Shown here piece after piece: positions 44,299 through 53,640 of a stretch of 64,000 nt of DNA. Every line of letters starts with the position of its first letter. Within the stretch, counting starts at the first letter, position 1. The notes below the pieces were generated by a model. The model had not been told where the DNA came from and made no database searches. It was given only the letters and a program-made list of their open reading frames with translations. The stretch comes from Haematobia irritans (taxonomy: Eukaryota; Arthropoda; Insecta; Diptera; Muscidae). The position numbers were made by a program, and so were the translations under genes. The stretch is from positions 278,250,070-278,314,069 of the forward strand of contig NC_134397.1 in NCBI RefSeq assembly GCF_050003625.1. Reading direction: 5' to 3'.

Positions 44299-44902
44299 CT
44301 AATGGCGTTTTCTTTTCTTGTAAAAAATGCACACTTTTTTTGCATTTTGCCCGGAAAATGTACTCTTTAGGTTCTTTTCTAAAAAAAACAGGCAAAAGTG
44401 CGAAAAGGCTTCGAATTCTGTTGTGAAAATAGTGCCACGCATAGAGGCAAATTACGGGCATTTTCAGCACTGCCAACAAACGAGAGTGCTGCGATTGCCC
44501 TGTTTCCTTCTTTGAATTCTTTTCTGCCCGCTGAAATGATAGCATTTTTTTAGGTTTCTGGTAACATTTTAAAAATGCGCATTCTGTACAGACAAAATGA
44601 AGGCAAAGCACTTTTTTCAGAAAAGAAAAAACCATAAGAGTTGTTCAAATGTCGGCGAAAAATTAGTAACACATCTAATGGTGTTTTCTTTTCTGAAAAA
44701 AGTGCTTTGCCGTCATTTTGTCTGTACAGAATGCGCATTTTTAAAATGTTACCAGCAACCTAAAAAATGCTATCATTTCAGCGGGCAGAAAAGAATTCAA
44801 AGAAGGAAACAGGGCACTCGCAGCACTCTCGTTTGTTGGCAGTGCTGAAAATGCCCGTAATTTGCCTCTATGCGTGGCACTATTTTCTCAACAGAATTGA
44901 AG
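44299..44902. repeat. Long foldback: arms about 225 bp, 46-nt loop
   Basis: The left arm 44409-44633 and right arm 44680-44902 are reverse complements with only about six substitutions and a few single-base indels. Landmarks are gaattctgttg.gaaaatag, gtgccacgcatagaggcaa, attacgggcattttcagc, tttctgcccgctgaaatg and gcgcattctgtacagac. The loop is 44634-44679. About 110 bp to the left (44299-44408) partly repeats the inner edge (aatgg.gttttctttt). No coding capacity is seen. A transcript would form a near-perfect double-stranded hairpin. Confidence 0.93.
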
Positions 44903-44957
44903 TGAATGAAGTTGAGGAAAAGTAAAAGAAGAAATATAAAATATTCTTTTAACCTTT

Positions 44958-46030
44958 AAGGTGAGTAATAAGTTCGAGTTTAGCCGCTAAAGTCGATTAC
45001 TTTTCTCTAATAAAATTTTAAAGAATCTAAACTTGCATCAAAGAAGAATAATTTTATACTTTTTTTACTGATTTATTTTTGATTTTAGCAGCTAAACTTG
45101 AACTTAGTAGACACCTTTAGGTGAAATATATACTGTGGTGGTGGTAAATTTTAAGGTGGGTATTAAGTTTGAGTTTTGCAGCTAAAATGAAAAATAAATC
45201 AGTAAAAAGAAAAGCTATACCTCATTGATGCAAATTTTATTAAAACTAAATGGGGAATAGCTCAAAGCAACTTTTCATAATGTTTATATCTTTGAAAATG
45301 GATTATTAAAAAAGTAGTCGTGAAGAAATGGCTATTTAGCGGCTAAAGGTGAGTATTAAGTTCGAGTTTAGCCGCTAATTTTCACTAAAGTGTAAACTAA
45401 AAGAGTAAAAAACGTCATAAAATTATACATATTTGTCGCAGATTTCATTATAACTTGATTGGGAATATCCCAAACCAAATTTTCACAAAGTTTATATTCC
45501 TTAAAATGGATTATTAAAGAAAAGTAATCGTGAAAAAATGACGATTTTAGCGGCTAAAGGTGGGTATTAAGTTCGAGTTTAGGCGATAAAAACGTCATTT
45601 TTTCACGATTACTTTTCTTTAATAATCCATTTTAAGGAATACAAACTTTGTGAAAATTTGCTTTGGGCTTTTCCCCATCAAGTTATAATAAAATTTGCAA
45701 CAAATATGTATGATTTTGTGCATTTTTCTTACTGATTTAGTTTTCACTTTAGCGATTTAAGCGGCTAAACTCGAAGTTAATACTCACCTTAAACTCGAAC
45801 TTAATACCCACCTTAAGGGTGGGTATTAAGTTCGAGTTTAGCCACTAACGACAAAACTAAATCAGTAAAAAAAGGCATAAAATTATACATATTTGTTGCA
45901 AATTTTATTATAACTTGATGGGGAATAGCTCAAAGCAAATTGTCATATTCCTTAAAATGGATTATTAAAGAAAAGTAATCGTGAAAAAATTACGATTTTA
46001 GCGGCTAAACTTGAACTTAATGCCCGCCTT
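44958..46030. mobile_element. Cluster of nested MITEs with gtattaagttcgagtttagc ends
   Basis: At least four or five copies or parts of one element of about 240 bp lie here in alternating orientation. The ends read ggtgggtattaagttcgag and, inverted, ctcgaacttaatacccacc, followed inward by agccgctaaa. The interior holds ttttttcacgattacttttc, ttaataatccattttaagg and ccccatcaagttataat. Copies at about 45349-45558 and 45559-45787 are inverted to each other. Several flanks read TTAA, compatible with a TTAA target (inference). Other copies are at 48984, 49227 and 59372. Confidence 0.82.
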
Positions 46031-47310
46031 TACCTCTTTAATATTTGGAAATTTGTGGCAATTTTTTTTTTTTTTTTTTAAATGACTAAAGTAAGAAATT
46101 AAACATATCAGACTTGCAGTTAAATAAAACAAGAATTAATAGTACTCAGTAAATTAAAACAAACAATAAGAGAGGTTAAACTTTCAATTGAAATTTGAAT
46201 TTTTGAAAGGAAAGAAAGTCGATTTTGTTTTTTTTTTTATTTCAAAAGACGTCTAGTAGAAGTCAAAATGAAGAATTTGCTTCAAATTAGAACGTATTCT
46301 CCTGTCAAAAATTAAAAAAAAAACTCGTTTTTGACAATCAATGTATGTTCATACAAACAAAGTTTCCAAAATAGAACAGTAACTTCGAATTGGAGTTCCT
46401 GTGTTTTAATAATTTATTTGTAGTTCACTGCTGTTAGCTTTTAGTTGCAAGATAACATAACTTTGTAGAAAAGTTATGATATCAGAGGAAAATTCTCAGG
46501 TGTCAGTTAAAGTTCTCTTAAGTGACACTATGCCAATTTATCATCACATTTTAAATACAAACTTTTTATTTATATTCAAATGCAACGGTTTTGATTGAGT
46601 ATCGTTATTCTAACAAACACACAAACCGATTACTTTATCTTCGCCATCTCTGTTGCCAACAGTCAGCTGATTTATAAGCAACAAATGGTTTCCCAGCGGC
46701 GTAGTTCGCGGTACACTTATAAGGCTGAATAAATAAAAAAATCTATTGGCTGTACGTGTGTTTGGCCCTATTTTGCTATTTTACTAAACAATTTCTTTGG
46801 TTGTGGAAATAAAAGTAGTAGTCGAATTTCAGAACATTTAAATATAGCAATATCATTAAATGTCCACATTAATTAATGCATCATCAATGTTATAACGAAT
46901 TAGGAGAATAAGGAGCCAGCATTCATAAGGAATGCTATTCATAAATGTTAAAACCCATTTTTCCAAATACCAAAAAATATTGAAGGTGCTCTTTTTTTAC
47001 TGACTTTATGGTCTTCTCAATTCATTTAAAAAATTCAAATGCTACAAATCACTTAGAATGTCCCTATAGCCGCGAAATGCAAAACAACTCTTTCGTATTA
47101 GTAGCGATGAAGCGAATGTTTTTATTGTTAGGGCATTTAATGGGCCTGAATTTTCCAAGGGCATTCTCTATTCCGCCACTGGGTCTATTTGATTTAGGCA
47201 ATAACAATTAAACTTTCATAACAAATATTATCAAAATTCACTTCGCTGAGAAGCGGTTTGCTTACGTTGTCTTATTAATATACTAATCAGGCAATTTGTG
47301 GAGAGCTAAA
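46031..47310. other. Upstream region of the BPHL-like gene
   Basis: AT-rich with no repeat I can name. It probably includes the promoter and 5' UTR of the hydrolase gene. A CAG just upstream (tactaatcag, 47281-47290) could be a 3' splice site of a 5' UTR intron, but no partner donor is identified. Confidence 0.35.
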
Positions 47311-48062
47311 ATGTTCCAATCTCATTCAAAGGTCCTGTCTTCGTTAAAGCAACTGTCACGGATCATGTCTTATCGTTTTGTACATGTTGAGCGGAAGGTT
47401 AAAGTAAATGACCTTGACATTAACTTTGTTGAGAGCGGTAATGGTGAAAAAAGTGTTCTGTTAATGCCCGGCGCATTGGGATCAAGTTGGACAGATTTCA
47501 AGCCTCAAATTGAAGAATTGCCAAAGTTGCTACCCAATTACACAGTTATTTCATGGGATCCCCCAGGCTATGGGAAATCTGTTCCCCCAAAGAGAAAATG
47601 GGGTCTAGATTTCTTTCATAATGATGCAAATTGTGCAGTAGATCTCATGAAAGCACTAAACCGGCCGAAATTTTCTATTATCGGTTGGAGTGATGGTGGT
47701 ATAACCGGTCTCATAGCAGCCGGCCGGTATGTAGACAATGTAGAGAAACTTGTTATTTGGGGAGCCGGAGCATATTTGGTGCCAGATGAGGTAATAGCCT
47801 TTCATAATATACGCGATGTTAGTAAATGGTCACCAAGAATGAGGGAACCCATGGAAAAAGTTTACGGTGCTAAACGATTTGCAGAACTTTGGGGTGAATG
47901 GGTAGATGCGGCATCCGCTTTCTATGCGGAGAGGGATGGTGATTTTTGCAAAAAAGAAGTGGAAATGATAAAGGCACCCACTTTCATATTGCATGGAAAA
48001 AAGGATCCAATGATTGCCGCTGAACATATTCCCTACCTTAGGGAACATCTTAAAAATGTAAG
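47311..48062 (+). CDS. BPHL: BPHL/valacyclovirase-like alpha/beta hydrolase, exon 1
   Basis: Start ATG 47311 (context gctaaaATG) begins MFQSHSKVLSSLKQLSRIMS, a basic amphipathic N-terminus that may target mitochondria (inference). The alpha/beta-hydrolase fold follows: LMPGALGSSWTDF (oxyanion loop), SWDPPGYGKS, and the nucleophile elbow GWSDGGITGLIAAG with the catalytic Ser. Later comes FILHGKKDPM, which supplies the acid Asp. The DGG after the Ser is typical of biphenyl-hydrolase-like proteins, which hydrolyse amino-acid esters and homocysteine thiolactone in other animals. The exon ends in phase 2 at the donor GTAAGA (48063). The whole protein is 281 residues, a normal length for the family. 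Confidence 0.92.
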
Positions 48063-48149
48063 GTAAGACAAACATTGATAGTGTGATATGATCATGATTT
48101 AAAAAAAAGTAAATAAAATGTATTCCCCCAAAATGTATTTTTATTATAG

Positions 48150-48243
48150 GTACCATGAGTTTCCCGAAGGCAAGCACAACATACATCTACGTTATGCTGA
48201 TGAATTTAATAAACTTGTTGCACAATTCTTGTTGGACAAATGA
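48150..48243 (+). CDS. BPHL: BPHL-like hydrolase, exon 2 (C-terminus)
   Basis: Following the acceptor tattatag at 48142-48149, the exon restores codon AGG and encodes RYHEFPEGKHNIHLRYADEF and the remaining C-terminal residues to TGA 48241-48243. The His of GKHNIH completes the Ser-Asp-His triad. The 87-base intron is typical for flies. All catalytic residues are present, so the gene should be functional. Confidence 0.92.
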
Positions 48244-48323
48244 AGGCATAAAAATAAGCTACATTATATTTGTTTTGTAAATATGAATATGTTTGCTTAC
48301 GGATAGAACAAATATCATTTAAA

Positions 48324-48329
48324 ATTAAA
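48324..48329 (+). terminator. Possible poly(A) signal attaaa
   Basis: This is the common variant ATTAAA, 81 bases after the BPHL-like stop codon. No AATAAA is seen nearer. Position is the only support. Confidence 0.3.
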
Positions 48330-48983
48330 GTGGTATAAATGAGAACTATTTATTGTTTAAATCATTGTTTTGTTCAATATTAGCAACATCATTATTTGAT
48401 ATTCAAAAGCAAAAAAAAAAATCTTCAATTAGAGCGATTAGCTGATAAGACCAGTTTGCATTTATTCTTTTGGTCCAAAATACATAATTTAATTAAAGCG
48501 TTACGCTTATAATGTTTTTTTTTTTTTTTTTGGTTAATTTATTTTGGAATTTCTACAGAAAATTACAATTGTCGATAACGTACAACGTTGGTTGTCTCTC
48601 ATAATGACCTTTTGCAAGCCAAAAATACGGCTATAATATTTATTCTAGTCCGGTCTGCACCTCTAGCGGAAATTTCGTTTGTGTTACAATAACGCAGTTT
48701 TGCCATGCATTTCTTATAGAAGCAAAATCGATAATAACGTCTCAATGGGTAGCAGAAACTTCGTTAGAGGTGCATACCGGCCATATGGGAGCAACAAAGT
48801 CAATAAGTTTACACTTTTATACAAAATAAACGAATAAAGAACCGGTGTACCATGCGATATATTTGCTACCCTAAATGTTCATAGTTTATTTTATATACAA
48901 AACGCTGAATGCCGTTCAAAGTAAAACATTTTTCCCAAGCGTTATGAAATTCAGAGCAAAACACGAACTTGGTACACACATTA
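48330..48983. repeat. Intergenic stretch with a short inverted-repeat element (48649-48783)
   Basis: Inside, ccggtctgcacctctagc at about 48653 and the reverse complement of gttagaggtgcataccgg at about 48781 form imperfect inverted ends around 135 bp, a MITE-like structure. The rest has A- and T-runs and no gene. Confidence 0.5.
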
Positions 48984-49363
48984 AAGGTGGGTATTAAGTT
49001 CGAGTTTAGCCGCTAAATCATCATTTTTTCACGATTACTTTTCTTTAATAATCCATTTAAGGAATACAAACTTTGTTAAAATTTGCTTTGGGCTATTCCC
49101 CATCAAGTTATAATTAAATCTGCAACAAATATATATGATTTTATGCCTTTTTTTACTGATTTAGTTTTTACTTTAGTGAAACAATTAAGATTTTAGCGGC
49201 TAAACTCGAACTTAATACCCACCTTAAAAGTTCCGCTAAAATCGCCACTTTTTCACGATTACTTTTCTCTAATAATCCATAAAAGAGGTACTAGTTTATA
49301 CTGTTTTTACTGATTTCATTTCGGTTTAAGCGGCTAAACACGAACTTAATACCCACCTTAATA
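48984..49363. mobile_element. Two MITE copies (ggtgggtattaagttcg family)
   Basis: 48984-49225 is a complete 242-bp copy with inverted ends. 49227-49363 is a shorter, more diverged part ending acttaatacccacc. They lie between the 3' ends of the BPHL-like and PEBP genes, which converge. Confidence 0.8.
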
Positions 49364-49630
49364 TACAAAAGAAAACAGAGATGGGTTTGTTACAATTTAA
49401 TAGTCCAACGCGTTAATTTCTTATATATATCGTGTTTTGGAAATAGTTATTTTAGCAATCCCGAATAATATTGTCAAGAATACAAAACTATCCAAAATAC
49501 TTGAAAACGGATTTATTATTAATTTTTTCCCTTGGAATAAAAGATAAATATTTTCTATTTAATTATTTTATGAATGCAAAAAAAAATACATCTGAATGAG
49601 ATAAAATTCGTTGGACTATCGAATGTAGAT

Positions 49631-49766
49631 TTACTTCAATTGAGCTTTCAAGATGGGAACGTAGTCATCGTATTGGGCCTGGTAATAATTGCCAGCAATA
49701 GGGTTACCCAATTTATACTTGGTAATATAGTCCCGAGTCTTAATACTTAAACGTCCTTCGCGGGAT
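49631..49766 (-). CDS. PEBP: PEBP-family protein, exon 2 (C-terminus)
   Basis: After the acceptor TTTTGCAG the exon reads SREGRLSIKTRDYITKYKLG and then NPIAGNYYQAQYDDYVPI, ending LKAQLK and TAA at 49633-49631. The C-terminal helix region and FQAQYDDYV-like motif are standard for phosphatidylethanolamine-binding proteins. A possible ATTAAA signal lies on the minus strand at about 49563-49558. Confidence 0.93.
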
Positions 49767-49971
49767 CTGCAAAAGATAGGTGAATGTTTATTCAAAAACC
49801 TGTTGTGCTTCTTTAAACTTTAAAAATAGTAGACAATGTGTTTAGTTTCAGTACTTTCCCTTTTTTAGCTTCTTTGGACTTCTATTTTTGTACAGTGCCA
49901 ACTAAATGAATTTACCAGCTTCCAAGTTATTTTCGTGAAAATTATTTATTACTTATAATAGTAATACTTAC

Positions 49972-50366
49972 GTTTTTGAGATGAATTTGTCTGTAGTAAT
50001 TTTTTCACTCTGCTTGAACACAAGAAAGACATAGCGATGTAGACCTGTACCCTCTGGTGGTCCTGATCCGATATATTCGGCAATCACTTGACCGTCAGCA
50101 ACCTTATTGCCGGGCACATTGATAACTAACCAATGTAAAATTTCACGGTAAGTGGGTTCCTGACGAGATGGTGCATCTGGGTCAACCATCAATAATGTGT
50201 ATAAGGCTCCCTCTTCTGCTTCCCAGGTGACTTCAGGCTGATCCTTGACTTGTGTTGGTGTAAGCTCTTTGCCCAATTCAACTTTAACACCACCGGCATA
50301 GGTTACCTTTGCAATTGCACCAGGCTTAGTGTCAATAATGTCGGGAATAATACCGCCAGTATCCAT
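49972..50366 (-). CDS. PEBP: PEBP-family protein, exon 1
   Basis: Start ATG 50366-50364 gives [20 protein letters not shown]. The ligand-pocket motifs follow: [15 protein letters not shown] (the DPDxP box), [10 protein letters not shown], and the [20 protein letters not shown] box with the conserved GxGLHRYV. The donor GTAAGT is at 49971-49966 (phase 2). The full product is 176 residues, a usual length for this family of cytosolic phospholipid-binding or kinase-regulating proteins. It has no signal peptide. From memory, Drosophila CG7054 is the nearest relative and also neighbours Nrx-1 and AP-2mu. A TATA and initiator pair lie just upstream. Confidence 0.94.
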
Positions 50367-50417
50367 ATTTTTGAGAGCAGACAAAGAACAATAATTTTAC
50401 TAACGAGTGGTGGACTT

Positions 50418-50456
50418 AAACTGAGCAATGTTTCCACAAATACTAGCCTTTTTATC
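50418..50456 (-). promoter_or_regulatory. PEBP core promoter: TATA-like box and initiator
   Basis: On the minus strand gataaaaagg (50456-50447) lies about 32 bases before TCAGTTT (50424-50418), which matches the insect initiator TCAGTY. The predicted start at A 50422 gives a 5' leader of about 56 bases before the ATG at 50366. The spacing is right for TATA plus Inr. Confidence 0.6.
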
Positions 50457-50664
50457 ACTTTTTTAGAGAATAAACTCAGTCCATTTAATATCATAGGCCA
50501 ACGAGGAATATTTTGATCATCATTCAATAAAATAGATAAGAAAGTTCCACAACATACATATATGCATTAGAAGGAAAATGTATGCACATAGAAAAATTAC
50601 AAATCCAAATATGGGTGTAAGAATACAAATTAAAATCAAACCTGGATGTAAATAAAAATTTGGG

Positions 50665-50779
50665 CTTTGGTGCCAAGTTCACATTTATTGTACGCCCGCT
50701 TATATAGTTATATAAGTTTGGTGCCTTTGGTGCCAAGTTCACATTTATTGTACGCCCGATTATATAGTTATATAAGTTT
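50665..50779. repeat. 60-bp tandem duplication
   Basis: The unit ctttggtgccaagttcac... (through acgcccg and atatagttatataagttt) starts at 50665 and again at 50725, exactly 60 bp apart. The copies are nearly identical, so the duplication is recent. Confidence 0.9.
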
Positions 50780-51090
50780 CAACTTTTTTCGAAACAGGAA
50801 AATAAGTCAAGAATTTTGGGGCTTTTTCATTGTGCGTCGTCTTTACATTCTTGGATCATAATATGAAGACTCCTTTCTGTTCGCAATAGAAAATTAGAAA
50901 CAAGATAACGAAGAAATACCGAGTAAAGAAGGGCCAAACAGCCTTGCCGACAAGCAAACACAATTTTAGAGATGTATTTATAATAGACTTTATTACTTTT
51001 TTTAAGTGTGTTGATTTCCATTGCTTTCAAAATTATTTCCACCCAGTTTTTGGTAGTTATGTATTCATTTATACATCAAGTTGTGATCAA

Positions 51091-51375
51091 TTATAAAATC
51101 AGATAGTAAATAATTTGGTTATCAGAAAACCCAGTTATCAGTTCATTCGACAATACAACCCCCTTTGAATCACAATGATTTTTATGCCACCATTTATGCT
51201 TATCTCTTAGTTTCCAGTCCATCAATAGTAAATTTTCGTTAACAAAATCAGCTGCAGTGACAAACCAATTTCCATGATTCATATGGAAACTTTTGGAATT
51301 TGTAGCTTCTAGAAATTGCAACTCATACCCTGAGGGAAATTTCTTTGAAGAATTGGCAATAAATATTACTATCAT
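51091..51375 (-). CDS. Hypothetical 94-residue protein or exon
   Basis: The open frame from ATG 51375 (context TTTAAAATG) to TAA 51091 has gene-like composition with many Trp, His and Asn: FLEATNSKSFHMNHGNWFV and LLMDWKLRDKHKWWHKNH. I do not recognise the family. It has no signal peptide or transmembrane segment beyond a short hydrophobic start. It may be a small gene, an exon of a longer gene, or a chance frame. Confidence 0.33.
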   Translation of the reverse strand: MIVIFIANSSKKFPSGYELQFLEATNSKSFHMNHGNWFVTAADFVNENLLLMDWKLRDKHKWWHKNHCDSKGVVLSNELITGFSDNQIIYYLIL

Positions 51376-52342
51376 TTTAAATCCCTACATTTAAGCATTT
51401 TAGGTTATAAGTAAAACATTCTGCCTTTAGGCGTTATTTTTTAGTAGATTTATAGTAATATACCTCAATTGGCCTTTAAGGCTTTAAAGTACAAATAAAG
51501 ATAATAATAATAAAAAAGAAGCAGGGAAGTGTAAGAAAACAGCAGTTATGAAAGCTATTGTAGAACCATTCTGGGCTGTAAAAAAATAACTCTATGAAAT
51601 TGTTAGAAGTGTTATTCGCTAGCTTAAAAAGGGCAAGTATTCTCGATTACTAAAACTGCTGTCTCGAATAATGCTGTTAGCTCCTAAAATTTTATATCAA
51701 ATCAGCTGAATTAAGAGCGCTGGCTAAATCCATTCTGGAGTATGGGTCTATCGTATGGGATGTTCAATATGATATTTACGTTGATAGGATAGAATCGGTG
51801 CAGAAGCAGTTATCAATGTTTCTGAAGACTTTTTTCTTCCTTCCTAGACTTCTAGATTGAATCTTATTCATTTAACCACTCATAAGAGCCGACGGACGAA
51901 TTGATATCTAGGATTAAGATAAATATTCCTTTCAGGCCTTCCCTTTTATTGATTTTCAACGTTCGAATTAAGATAAATATCCCTTTCAGGCCTTCCCTTT
52001 CATTGATTTTCAACGTTCGAATTATATATTTTATTTCAATCACCTAATTGACACTAACTTAAGTACTGATGTGATAAATTCCAAAATTGTAGCATATTTG
52101 CATAACTAATACATTTTTGTTGGCTAGTATTTAGTATTATTATGTTATATGTCCGGCTGAATAGACCATCTCTGTAGCTTTATGACTATGCTGCATTGAA
52201 TTATATATTTATATATTTTTGGTACGTTTAAGTTATATGTAAAATGATCAACTATTTTTTTTTAACTTTATACATGTCGTATCGACGACTTCGCTAAATA
52301 AATTATTACAAGTCTAAACTACTGAATGTTATTATTTCTTTA
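51376..52342. other. Intergenic stretch with LINE remnant and a tandem repeat
   Basis: 51690-51830 is a non-LTR remnant, listed separately. A 54-bp direct repeat (attaagataaatat.cc, tttcaggccttccctt, attgattttcaacgttcg) lies at 51913-52020. The rest is AT-rich and empty. Confidence 0.5.
51690..51830 (+). pseudogene. Non-LTR (Jockey/R1-type) reverse transcriptase remnant
   Basis: The plus frame reads SAELRALAKSILEYGSIVWD and continues to YVDRIESVQKQLSMFL. This is the well-known region after the RT fingers in Jockey-like elements (SILEYGSxVW..., RIESVQKxF). Only about 45 codons remain. Confidence 0.7.
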
Positions 52343-53638
52343 AAGGGTGATACGGTCAAAATTTGGTCAAGGGAAAACGCGTGTAAATCGATGAAATCGT
52401 TTATTTAAAAAATCAAATTAAATTTCTTTTTCAAGTTCAATTAGTATAAAATTCAGGAAAAATATTCAGTTAGGCTTTCGCTTTTCCAAATCCGAATTGC
52501 CGGGCCTCACGCTTGACATCTGCCATCAGATTTTGTACAGCCACCTTGTCCACCTTCTTCGCCGCAGAAAGCCAGTTTGCCTTGAACTGCTGCTCGTCCT
52601 TAGCAGTTTTTTTGATCTTCTTTAGGTTCCGCTTGACAATAGCCCAGTATTTCTCAATTGGGCGGAGCTCTGCGTGTTGGGAGGGTTCTTGTCCTTGGGA
52701 ACCACCTGCACGTTGTTGGCGGCGTACCACTCCATGGCCTTTTTACCGTAATGGCAAGATGCCAAATCCGGCCAAAACAGTACGGAACAACCGTGTTTCT
52801 TCAGGAAAGGCAGCAGACGTTTATTCAAACACTCTTTCACGTAAATTTCTTGGTTGACAGTCCCGGAAGCTATGAAAATGCTGCTTTTCAAGCCACAGGT
52901 ACAGATGGCTTGCCAAACCAGATATTTCTTTGCGAACTTTGACAGTTTTATGTGCTTGAAAATATCTGCTACCTTTCCCCTTCCTTTTGCCGTATAAAAC
53001 TCCTGTCCCGGAAGCTGCTTGTAGTCGGTTTTGACGTAGGTTTCGTCGTCCATTACCACGCAGTCAAACTTCGTCAGCATCGTCGTGTACAGCCTCCGGG
53101 ATCGCGCTTTGGCCGTCGTATTTTGTTTATCATCGCGATTTGGAGTCACTACCTTCTTGTCAGTCGATAGTCCGGCTCGTTTTTTGGCTCGATGCACGGT
53201 TGTAGACGATACACCCAGCTTATTTGCGGCATCTCGGAGAGAGGGGTTAGGGTTTCGCTTGAAACTACCGGCAACTCTCTTTGTCGTCTCAGCGGCTTCC
53301 ATTTTCGATTTCCCCCCGATCCAGACTTCCTGGCTGTCGACAAACGTTCCCCAAACACTTTAATTACAGTTGTAACGGTTGATTTGACAACTTTTAGCGA
53401 TTTTGCCAGCTTTGCGTGCGAGTAACTCGGATTTTCGCGATGCGCGAGCAAAATTTTGATACGCTGCTCTTCTTGCTTGGACGGCATTTTGACAACTGAA
53501 GAGTGAATTCCAAAATCACAATAAGAGCAACATTCTACACACACACCTTCAAAATGAGGGGTGTTCAGGTTTTTTAAATGCAAAATTGAAAGAAATACGT
53601 CAAGTTTATATTGACCAAATTTTGACCGTATCACCCTT
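52343..53638 (-). mobile_element. Tc1/mariner DD37E-family element, copy 4, full length
   Basis: The element is 1296 bp and bounded by TA (52341-52342 and 53639-53640). Inverted ends start aagggtgatacggtcaaaat on both sides. It is collinear with the copy at 37858 and carries no internal deletion apart from two single-base losses in the gene. Confidence 0.95.
52470..53487 (-). pseudogene. DD37E transposase with two single-base frameshifts
   Basis: The gene runs from ATG 53487-53485 to TAA 52472-52470, 1018 bases. One base is missing near 53306 (aaaatgg where the 10479 copy has aaaaccgg). Another is missing near 52672 (cacgcagag where the 37858 copy has cacgccagag). The family length would be 339 residues. 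Catalytic sites read VVMDDETYVKTDYK, FWPDLASCHYGK and LRPIEKYWAIVK. The spacing in the 37858 copy is 37 residues between Asp2 and Glu, as in the ITmDD37E type. Confidence 0.9.
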
Positions 53639-53640
53639 TA

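Noticed and set aside
48195..48215. Hammerhead-like ctgatgaa within the BPHL exon
   Set aside because: It is coding sequence (YADEF) with no other ribozyme element.
50303..50527. Upstream extension of the PEBP gene in another frame
   Set aside because: It overlaps the PEBP start in a different frame; the TATA-Inr pair and family alignment favour the ATG at 50366.
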